Assembly: GCA_001970855.1 (NCBI GenBank)
Contig: LSSN01000578.1
Coordinates: 1-11,592 of the forward strand
Direction of reading: 5' to 3'
DNA: 11,592 nucleotides
From: Smittium culicis
Lineage: Eukaryota; Kickxellomycota; Harpellomycetes; Harpellales; Legeriomycetaceae
The notes beneath the pieces were generated by a model that saw only the letters and a list, made by a program, of their open reading frames with translations, made no database searches and was not told where the DNA came from. Of this stretch, positions 1 through 8,154 are shown piece after piece (the first letter of the stretch is position 1; each line of letters starts with the position of its first letter). Position numbers and translations under genes: made by a program.

Positions 1-183
1 CTTCCTGGGTATTTGCAGAAAGATTTTCCAACTGAACAAAAACCTCTTGGATTAAATGGATTGCGTATGTCAGTAGCAGCAGTGGCTTGGATGCAAGACA
101 AAGCTAGAACTAGGGCAGGGATAGTAGTTTTGAGGGAAAGCATTTTGTTTTTGGAAGGTTTGAAAAAAGTCGTTTATTTGTGA
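1..183 (+). CDS. C-terminal end of an unidentified protein (5' part outside window)
   Basis: An open frame runs from base 1 to a TGA at 181-183 and gives 60 residues, starting LPGYLQKDF and ending EGLKKVVYL. Its base composition is clearly richer in G and C than the following spacer, and the residue mix is balanced (Ala, Val, Arg, Leu, Gly), so I take it as real coding sequence. The middle (GLRMSVAAVAWMQDKARTR) could form one amphipathic or buried helix. I do not recognise the family. TTTGCAG at 12-18 could be a splice acceptor, in which case the first six residues would be intron and the exon would start at 19. It may also not be the last exon; no donor like those of the neighbouring genes is seen before the stop. 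It is the only sign of a gene in the first 1.9 kb. Confidence 0.55.
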   Translation, partial: LPGYLQKDFPTEQKPLGLNGLRMSVAAVAWMQDKARTRAGIVVLRESILFLEGLKKVVYL

Positions 184-870
184 ATTTAACTCTTATAGGG
201 ATAATATTCAATCGAAATTGTTTTTTATTCTTAAAGATTTTTAAGGTATACTTTTTCTTTCCTATTTATACTTTTTTTCTGCTTCTGCGGTCTCTAATAA
301 TTTTTAATTTTCAAATATATCAGATATTAAAATATCAACTAATATTCTAATATTGTTTTTTTAGCAGGAATAGCTGATTTAAAAAATTGCAACAATGAAC
401 TTTTCCATTTGAATAAGATTTTTTGTATTATTAAAAATTTTATGATTGCATTATTTAACTAAATTCTGAATATAAAGTTATTATCTTTATCTAATTATAG
501 CATTTATATTGTCTTTATAGGATAATTTTTTTAGACAAAGTTATAATAACAATCATCAACAGATGTATCAAAAGGACATTTAGCTCAACACATTTTAATA
601 TTTAGATAATCTATATTATTTGAGACTTGTATTAAAATCCAATATTTTTATACAAAACTAATTCAAAATAAGTTATATTTAATTGTTTTATTTCAAAGAA
701 TGGCTTCAGTTTATGATTGAGGATGTATCTTTTAATACAGTTATAATAAGAAATATAGTATTTTCCTTCCAATGAAAGCCCAAGAAATCTCTGTTTTTTC
801 AAGATAATGAGTAAATACAACAGTACAGCAAGTTTATTGAAAATTATATGTCATTTATAAAGTTTGATAA

Positions 871-1080
871 ATTATTATAGGGCTAATTGATAAACTTACT
901 TCATTGTATATTATTCCCGCACAAGCTTCGCTATTGTGCCAAAGCGATTTAAATCAAACAATTAAAAATTTCAAGCAATCTATTGGACGCATTTTGATTA
1001 CAATGCTAATTATGAGCTGTTACTTTTTTGTTGCTGTTGTTGAGGCATTATGGGATTTGAGATTAATTGTATCAATATAA
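871..1080 (+). other. Orphan open stretch, possibly a lost or terminal exon
   Basis: A 69-codon plus-strand stretch is free of stops and ends at TAA 1078-1080. It is preceded by TTATTATAG at 872-880, which resembles the acceptors of the real introns in this window. The translation starts hydrophilic, then has a hydrophobic run with MLIMSCYFFVAVVEALW that could span a membrane. It has no early ATG and no recognisable family. It could be the last exon of a gene whose other exons I cannot see, a relic, or chance; chance is the default explanation. Confidence 0.2.
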
Positions 1081-1619
1081 AAAGCATAGACCATTTTGTT
1101 GGCCTTTTTTTCTAAATAGTTTGTTATTTACTTGGTATTGGTTATTTCAAACTAAGGAGTAGTTGGGCTCCGCTGATATTTCTTACTTTTTTATTGCTTA
1201 GTATACACTTCCACAATTTTCAAAATAATTGATTTTTGACTTTGTTCATATCATGTAATTTTTGCATTTTTATAAGCAGTTTATAATTGCAATACGATAT
1301 TCATCTGCATATTATCTAAATTGATATACAATAAATTCTTTATTTATCATTTGCACTTATTTGGTATTAAATGAGCTGCGATTTTCCAAGATCTTCAATG
1401 TATAAAAAACACATTTAAATTTACGCGAACTGAATGAAGTATAATTTTTTGCTTTTCTATAAAGATACAAAAGCATTTAGATCAGATTTATTTTAAATGA
1501 TGAACAATCACCGTACTGGTTGTTATGAATGAATGGGGGTATATTTACAATCGCTTTAGAATAAAAAATTCATGTTAATACATAATAGCCTTTACATTCT
1601 AAAAGTGAAATTTATTTAT

Positions 1620-1643
1620 TGAAAATGGTTAGGGCCATTTTCA
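1620..1643. repeat. Perfect short inverted repeat (hairpin)
   Basis: TGAAAATGG at 1620-1628 and CCATTTTCA at 1635-1643 are exact reverse complements, giving a 9-bp stem with a 6-base loop (TTAGGG). It lies about 280 bp beyond the CTU2 stop. It could form in either strand's transcript. No U-tract makes it look like a Pol III or bacterial-type terminator, and its role is unknown. Confidence 0.5.
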
Positions 1644-1925
1644 GATTATTGCTTATTTTTTTTAAAAAAGGCAAGAGATTCGAACAAAAATGTTTTGCTG
1701 GCATAATCTACCTTTATAAAAAAATAATAAGAGTGTGTGGAAACGTAATCAGAATCTAAAACCAACAACTGATGTATAATTATTAGGGCGTGTGTACAGA
1801 TAACCGCATAAATAATAGTAAAACTAATCTTATTTATAAAAAAAAACAGAGCGTAAAGAGTATTTATGTGTATATTTCTAGTGGGATAAAAGCAAATAAT
1901 AAAAAAGATCAAATAGAGGGTAAAT

Positions 1926-3416
1926 TTATTGCGGAGAGGGGATGGATATGAAGCCAGGCAATGTGGTTCCAGGTGTAATGTTATCTACGTTGATGATGCA
2001 TGAGTAGCATAGATGGTTTTGGACGAGTATTAAGTTGCTAGAATCCAGTGATGAGGGCAAGTCTAAAGTGGATTCTTTTTCGTAACCAACAGAAACGCCT
2101 AATTTATAACCAGCAGCGTGTTTAGATATTTTAGAGAAGCAGAGGATGCAAGGAGTAGAATCAGAGTTAGTTTCGTCGTTGATTTTAATTTTGGATACAG
2201 TGCTAGCAATAGTAGAAATAGTGGCAGGGTATTCAGCATCTAGACCAACGAGGAAAGTTTCGGTGAGATGGCCAAGAGAAATGGTAGAGTTGCTGGAGGT
2301 TGAGGCCATTGTTGAAAAGGAAGGTACCCAGAAAGATTTCAATCCTTTATTGTGATTGTAAAAAGCGACTTCCTTTTTGGTACTGGTTCTTAGAGGACGT
2401 AAAATCCAAACTAACGGGTCTTGAGCAGATTCAGCACCGATGTCAAAGGGTAAAGAGTATCCACGGCCTTCAACTATATTTAAAATGGATCTGTGTGCTA
2501 TCAAAGTCGAGGTATCACCAACAGCGGCAACGTGGCAACTGGTAAATTTAGCAAAATAATTTTTGTTTTAGTTAAGTAGTTAAAAAAATATTTAATTTTT
2601 TTATAGATAAAGGTAAAAAAATTATAGTTGAAATTTACCCTAATTTCTTTGCCATATCCAAAATGAGAAAATTTTTTATTTGGGTGAGCATGTATTCCTT
2701 AGTAGATGGGCTGGATATATTATCAAATAAGGATAATAGTAACTCGGACGGCGATTTCATTTTTTCAATTAGGTTTTTAGAAAAAACCAAATTGTTTCCA
2801 TCTGTATACGAAAAATGAAAATTAAATAGGTATTATATTTTGAAGCGAATATGAAGAGTGGATAAAGGAGAATTAATAGAATAAAATACCTTTTTCGTGA
2901 GTTTTGTAAAAGCTATGGTATAATTCAGGGTTGAAAACATCTTCTAATTTTCTTGTTTCTAATTTGAAAGGATAACTTTTAATTTCTTCCATTATAGAAT
3001 TTTCTGGAGAAAGCTATAAATTAAAGCAAAAAAATAGATAAAGAGTACGTTAATATTGAGATAAGTTTAAAAACAAGAAAAATGCGAAATGAAACACTTA
3101 CAGGGAATAGAGTTGATTCGTCGATATGACCTATTGACAAACTGTTATATTTTTGATGCAAACTTGCTTTAGGAAGTTGGAAGTCGCTTATTAGGCTGAG
3201 TAGAGACATTGAATTTGCACCACCGGAGACGGCGACCATGATATCAGCTCTAATATCTACTGCAGGGCTTCCAGATTTCGATAAATTGGATTTGAATTTA
3301 TTTACATAGTTGATATTGAAACAATTAGTACAAAATTTAGCTTGGCGGATCAGAATGGTGCTTTTTTCTTGCTTACATTTGATGCATAGATTTTTTATGT
3401 TATCTGTCTGACTCAT
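1926..3416 (-). CDS. CTU2: Cytosolic tRNA 2-thiolation protein 2 (Ctu2/Ncs2), four exons
   Basis: Exons on the minus strand are 3416-3102, 3013-2890, 2801-2639 and 2538-1926. The joined frame is 404 aa, and splice phases 0, 1 and 2 all match. Ctu2/Ncs2 partners Ctu1/Ncs6 in the cytosol to thiolate U34 of tRNAs for Lys, Glu and Gln, using sulfur from Urm1. Visible features: an N-terminal zinc-ribbon-like pair C11-x2-C14 and C29-x2-C32; a PP-loop-like VAVSGGANS at about 61-69; GHIDES before intron 1; AKKLGC across intron 3; GRGYSLP at 225-231; RPLRTSTKKEVAFY at 248-261; a second pair CILC (331-334) and LCYSC (C378, C381). This motif order is that of Ctu2 rather than Ctu1. The protein is shorter than yeast Ncs2 (about 490 aa), mainly in the linkers. 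Introns are 88, 88 and 100 nt, each GT-AG. The first ATG precedes the zinc motif by ten residues, as expected. I am confident of the family; the exact exon 2 and 3 edges are inferred. Confidence 0.9.
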
Positions 3417-5031
3417 GGTTATTTCTGTTTTTTAATAATTTTTTTCGAGATTAAAGCTTTTGAGCTTATGAATATAATTATAAATAGGAAATTTGTAGTT
3501 TGGAGACAGTTAAAATAATAAGTACGTTGTATCTATAAGTTAAAACGAAATAAGGTAATTTTTTCGAATCAGATTTTTATTAAATTTTGGAAATAATGAA
3601 GAAAATGATTTATAAGTTTAGCTCTGAAGTAAAAATAAACCAATTTAAAAGCTGTAATTGGCGGAGTTGTGAGTAACTACTTCATTTGATCAAAAGAAAA
3701 TGCAAACTTTCAATAATTATTACCAATCAATAAAAATTCCTGGCCAGCGATCAGGAATGTGGCAGCCATTATTTGTCAAAACTATTTTGAGAACCTCACA
3801 CCCAAATCTGATAGGCGTATCAGTGATTATTAATGTTTAGTTGTTGATTAACCTTTTTCCACGCAGCAGGCCGATTTTGATAAAATAAATCTAGCCAACT
3901 GTGTTCAATTATGATACACTAATCTCAAGGTTTTATGAAGTATTGGTTTGATGAGAAAAAACAGCAAATAATAAGCTTGATTAAAAATCATTAACGAACC
4001 ATAATAATGGTTTTTTTAAAGAGCGTTGGAATGGAAAGGATTAAAGCAAACGCTTTTTACATAAGCTTTCTTTTGCACAAATATCCACAAAAATGATGAA
4101 ATGTATCATTAGAAAATAGCCTCAAAGTCAGAGATACACTAAAGATATAAATGGTTAATTATATATCAGTTTAAAAAGATGGAAAATACTCTTAAACTTA
4201 TAACGGGAAGTGCTTACTTGATTTTGTATATCATTTAAATCTGTCAGCTATGCCTGTTCATGATTTCAGAGAGATTTAATAGCAGCTCCAGGCATGTTGA
4301 CTTGGATGTTTAGGAAGAAGGTTTTTGCCGTTTTAAATAATATCTGATTTTTACCACTTTTCAAGCGGGGTTTTTTCTGGAGGAAAATATTCTTTTAGTC
4401 ATATTTCAAGCTCAGCCTATTAAATTTGAACCATGAAAAAAAATATTTATAGCGGTGACTCCTGCAAGATAAAATCACAATTTAAATAGCACATAACTCG
4501 TTTCATCACTCTATTTATCTCCAAGATAGATATGTAATAGTTTTATAAGAGTTTAACCTTTGTAATCTCCTAGTGTGTTTAGTATTTTGAAGCTTACTGT
4601 TAATACATTATCAGTGCCCAATAGCTATTTAGTTTAGTTTATAGTCTATGGAGGAAATGTGTAAGTTTTGAATTCATGTTTTCAAATTCGATGTTGGTTT
4701 ATCTCATCTTTATTGGTCGGATTTACTTTAAATACTTCTTTAAATACAATTTTGGCACTTCATTTGCTAGATTTGAATGCTCTAATATACAACTGGGTTA
4801 AATTAAAGTTTTCTGCTCAAAATATAGTTTCTTAGTCGTATTTATATATTTTCAAGCTTTGTTTCATAGTCAATTTTATTTATTATTATAGTATCTTAAA
4901 GCTTTGTCATACTTCATCTAGTTTATAATGATATATTGATATTAACAAAGATTTTGTCTTCCTCCATATCTCATACGAAGATTCGCCGATTCTAAAACAT
5001 ACACAAGAACCTTTACATAAAATATATCAAT
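3417..5031. other. Divergent intergenic spacer between CTU2 and the lipoate ligase
   Basis: This 1.6-kb region should hold the promoters of both outward-facing genes. Most of it is AT-rich without motifs I can name. The block around 3700-4440 has noticeably more G and C (about 40% in 3721-3780) and several partly open plus-strand frames. One runs from ATG 3700 to TAG 3838-3840 (46 aa). Another runs 3935-4096 with a single internal TAA. A third patch lies at about 4254-4434 with many stops. None resembles a known protein, and I treat them as possible debris of an old gene or transposon. A 6-bp inverted repeat AACCAT-AATA-ATGGTT lies near 3998-4013. No tRNA was recognised. Confidence 0.5.
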
Positions 5032-6587
5032 ATGCTGAAAATTTTTAATCCAGCTAAAAAACTCTTCAATACAACTCATAAACTCAGGAATTATTCCTAT
5101 TTAAGTGAAGTAAGTTTATAGTAACCCTACTTTTATTTATATTTATTTTAATTCTTTATACCTTTCTTTAAATACAATAAGCTTTCTGGAACGACTCTTG
5201 TCACTTCTGAATTCTTAAATCCATATACGAATCTAGCATTAGAGGAATGGTACTAAATCGATTTCCTTACTTTCGACTATCGATAGAAGTTTTTTTAATC
5301 TTATATTAATAAACAATTTTGTTATAGGATTCTAAGAAATTCCGATCCGAAAGCTTATATTTTGTTTCTTTACCGAAATAGACCATGTGTGGTAATTGGA
5401 AGAAATCAAGTACGTCTTTTTTTTTATTCGAGTTTATATACACTGTCGCTGATTTCAAACTAATAATATACTCAAAAACCACTTCCTTATAATTTAAAAG
5501 AATCCATGGAAGGAATGCAATCTACCGTTTTTAAGACGAAAGAATATTTTTTTAGTGCGAAGAATAAGCGGAGGTGGAACTGTATACCACGATCAAGGAA
5601 ATACAAACTATTCAGTATTTATGCCAAGAGAAAACTTTGACAGAGATATGAGCGCAATTTTAGTGAGCTCTGCCCTAAACTCAGTTGGGATCCCCGCAAC
5701 CGTAAATAAAAGACACGATATAACTGTTGATGGCTTTAAGGTCAGTGGATCAGCATATAAAATCATCGGGAAAAAGGCTTTTCATCATGGAACAATGCTC
5801 ATAAATACCGATTTTAACAAGCTTGAAGGCTGTCTACACTCAAAAATGGTATCTTTTATAGAAATCACAACTTTGATCCTACTTTAAATTTTATATGCCA
5901 AAATTTTTGTAACTTTATTTAATGTATTTATATACGATCGTTAGAACATCACAAGCGCTAAAGGAATAGACAGTGTTAGAAGCGAAGTAACAAACCTAAT
6001 AAATTACTCACCTTTAATTACCCATAAACAATTCAGTGATTCTGTAATAAACAAATTCTCATCAAAGTTTGGCCCTTTTAAAAACAATATAAATTTCTCA
6101 GACTTAGACCAGATCTCTAAAATTGAGTTTACCCAAGACACTTCCACTTTAAATTCTTACGATTGGTTGTATGGTCAAACTCCAGAATTTGTCTTTGAAA
6201 CTTGCCTGGAATTGGAAAGTGCTAATTTAAATCTAGAAATTAAAATTGTTGTTGACAAAGGTCTCATCAAATCTATCTCAATAGACTCTAAAATTCCTGA
6301 ATTTCAACTAAATGATTTGGAAAGCACAGCAAACTCATGCTTACAAGGTATTCATTCTAACTTTTACTGGTTATTAGTTTAAATTTACCACTACCATATA
6401 TTTTATAAATTTGGTATTAATAATTTAACATATTTTATTACAATTTATACCTATATCCACAACTATATTCACCCGTTTAGGCATCAAATTCGAATCATCG
6501 TCCATTGCTAGCATCGCTGAAAACATAATGTTCAACGAAACTCTTACTGATCTACTCCTTATGATTTCAAATAAACTTTTAGAATAA
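5032..6587 (+). CDS. AIM22: Mitochondrial lipoate-protein ligase / lipoyltransferase (LplA, Aim22/Lip3 type), six exons
   Basis: Exons 5032-5109, 5182-5249, 5328-5409, 5501-5848, 5945-6347 and 6481-6587 join to 361 aa in a consistent frame. Introns are 72, 78, 91, 96 and 133 nt, all GT-AG. The enzyme family attaches lipoate (or moves lipoyl/octanoyl groups) to lysines of pyruvate and 2-oxoglutarate dehydrogenase E2 and the glycine-cleavage H protein in the matrix. Residues 1-26 are Lys/Asn-rich without acids until the end, a likely import presequence. Then come NPYTNLALEEW (near 40-49), CVVIGRNQ ending at 76, NPWKEC (77-82), RRISGGGTVYHDQGN (96-110) of the substrate site, and FKVSGSAYK with the lipoyl-AMP lysine at K156. 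FHHGT (170-174), KGIDSVRSEVTNL and the C-terminal-domain motif YDWLYGQTPEF follow. The small C-terminal domain is present, so the protein is about LplA length (337) and LIPT1 length (373). Whether it activates free lipoate or only transfers acyl groups cannot be read from sequence. The symbol follows yeast usage. COQ7 follows 335 bp downstream. Confidence 0.9.
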
Positions 6588-6922
6588 TTTATAAATTTCT
6601 TACTCTTTATAAAATCACGAAATATTTATATTTCATTAAAATAGAATTTATTTTTTTAAAATAGAATTTTATTAAAGAGCCTATAATATATTCTAGCTAT
6701 ATTTTTTTTTACCACTCAAAATTTTATTTGGGCGAATGATTGCCTTTTGTTTTATCATGATTGATACTCAGTATTTTAATTGGATAACTATCTTTTTATG
6801 AGTGAATTATCTGAATTTTGAACTACTTTAGAGATAAAAATTGAAACTTTATCTATTATTTCAGTTTAATCTTAAAATCTCAATTTTATACAAAAATATT
6901 CATATCTAAAACCTCGGAAATA
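6588..6922. other. Spacer between lipoate ligase and COQ7 (3' UTR plus promoter)
   Basis: This 335-bp AT-rich spacer lies between two genes in the same direction. It must hold the ligase 3' end and the COQ7 promoter and leader. The only structure noticed is the direct repeat at 6636-6669. No TATA-type element can be singled out against this base composition. Confidence 0.55.
6636..6669. repeat. Tandem pair of 14-bp direct repeats
   Basis: TTAAAATAGAATTT occurs exactly at 6636-6649 and again at 6656-6669, a spacing of 20 bp start to start. The pair lies 49 bp after the ligase stop and about 250 bp before the COQ7 ATG. It could be a duplicated regulatory site or a simple slippage duplication; the sequence does not decide. 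Confidence 0.5.
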
Positions 6923-7989
6923 ATGTCACTTCGAGCTGCCAATACGTTTTGCTTCAAATCAGTGTTTACTGCAAGAAAAGTAACAGCATCAAGGTATTTT
7001 TGCATAATACCGAGAATTTCAAATAAAGCCGCTGATCTTTTTAATCAGAAGGCAAAATTTCATTCTAGTACAATTTTATGCAATAATCAGCAACCTTTAG
7101 GCGAGCGAGATCATAATTCATATTCTACAAGAAAAAAAATGCTGCAGCAACTCAGCAAGCAGGATAACGAAATGCTGGAAAAGTTTATTAGAGTCGATCA
7201 AGCTGGCGAGACTGCTGCAGTATGGATATACCGCGGCCAGATGGCGATTTTAGGAAAGGACCCTAAGCTCAATCACCTTCTAAATGTAATTTACTCTTTG
7301 ATACACGATTTTTATAAATAGAGATAGATTTATTACTTGTTTCTGCTACATAGCAAATGTGTATTTATATTTTATTTTCTATTTTTATTATTCAACTTCT
7401 TTGGCTAATTTTTTTTTTCTATATTTATAAATTTACAAAATAATAACAAACGAAAAAGGAAATGAAAGTTCAAGAGCAAGCGCATTTAGATTCGTTTGAT
7501 AAGAAGGTCTCTCAATTTAATGCGCGCCCTACGATTCTCCAGCCAATATCAGCTATTGGCGGTTTTGCGCTTGGGATGGTTACTGCTATGTTGGGTCCCA
7601 AAGCTGCAATGGCCTGCACCGAAGCTGTTGAGACTTCAATTGGAAATCACTACAATAACCAACTGCGTGAGCTTTATAATTTACAAAACAGAATATCAGA
7701 GACTAACATGCAGGTGGATACAGAATACGACTTTAGCAACCCGTTGCAACCTCTCCAACCTTCTGGAAATGATACGACTTCTACCTCTCCTGATCCTAGT
7801 GCTGTTGAAAGTATAGTTCCCGAAATCAACACTCTGATGGAAGATATTAAGCTATTCAGAGACCAAGAACTAGAGCATTTGGATGCTGCTGTTGACAATG
7901 GCGCTCATCAATCTATACTGTACAATACAATTAGCTCAACTATTAAAACTGGATGCAAATTGGCTATTTTTGCTTGCGAAAAAATTTAA
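6923..7989 (+). CDS. COQ7: 5-demethoxyubiquinone hydroxylase Coq7, mitochondrial, two exons
   Basis: Exon 1 (6923-7285) and exon 2 (7459-7989) flank a 173-nt intron (GTAATT...AAAAAG) at phase 0 and give 297 aa. Coq7 is the di-iron monooxygenase that hydroxylates demethoxyubiquinol in the matrix-side CoQ synthome. All six expected iron ligands are present: E96 in RVDQAGE, E127 and H130 in VQEQAHL, E179 in AVETSIGNHYNNQ, and E258 and H261 in RDQELEHLD. Other family blocks are IYRGQMAILG, NARPT, GFALGMVTAMLGPKAAMACT and the C-terminal GCKLAIFACEK. Residues 1 to about 75 are rich in Arg, Lys, Ser and Ala and poor in acids, typical of a matrix presequence. Unlike human COQ7 (217 aa), there is a loop of roughly 45 residues, at about 199-245, between the third and fourth ligand helices. 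It is rich in Asn, Ser, Pro, Thr and Asp. The ATG at 6923 was chosen because it starts the presequence. It is convergent with the TLDc gene, 165 bp between stops. Confidence 0.96.
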
Positions 7990-8154
7990 GTTTTCTAATT
8001 ATTATATCCTTCCCTCTTTCATCTTTCCCAAGATATTTATTTAGATAAATTTATACATTTACATGAAAAAACAATAATAAGTATTCCATTCACAATAATA
8101 GTTTATAAAATCTCAAAAATAGCTGTATAATGCTAAATAAAATAGCATCTATAT

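Larger units (their letters stand above)
184..1925. other. AT-rich intergenic spacer
   Basis: About 1.7 kb of very AT-rich DNA lies between the unidentified partial gene and the 3' end of CTU2. I see no tRNA or rRNA signature and no recognisable protein. Minus-strand frames at 632-820 and 1646-1912 are open but made almost wholly of Ile, Tyr, Phe, Leu and Lys, as expected from AT-rich noise. One plus-strand open stretch at 871-1080 and one hairpin at 1620-1643 are listed separately. The last few hundred bases should include the CTU2 3' UTR. Confidence 0.6.

Noticed and set aside
632..820. Minus-strand 62-codon open frame
   Set aside because: Almost entirely Ile, Leu, Tyr, Phe, Lys and Asn, as AT-rich noise gives. 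There is no motif and no supporting neighbour.
1646..1912. Minus-strand 88-codon open frame just beyond CTU2
   Set aside because: Hydrophobic low-complexity translation (runs of Phe and Ile) in the likely CTU2 3' UTR. The composition does not resemble the real exons.
2146..2545. Plus-strand open frames across CTU2 exon 4
   Set aside because: They are antisense to a clearly identified Ctu2 C-terminal exon and have no family likeness.
5849..5887. Reading through the GT at 5849 as coding in the lipoate ligase
   Set aside because: It gives a stop after a few residues and loses the conserved KGIDSVRSEVTNL block, which splicing to 5945 restores in frame.
5032..6587. Recent transfer of the lipoate ligase from a bacterium
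   Set aside because: The protein is strikingly LplA-like (NPWKEC, KGIDSVRS), but five spliceosomal introns, a presequence and local base composition fit a resident nuclear gene. Eukaryotic ligases share these motifs.
7496..7898. Open frames in other phases and on the opposite strand over COQ7 exon 2
   Set aside because: Shadows of the Coq7 coding frame, which carries all the iron-ligand motifs.
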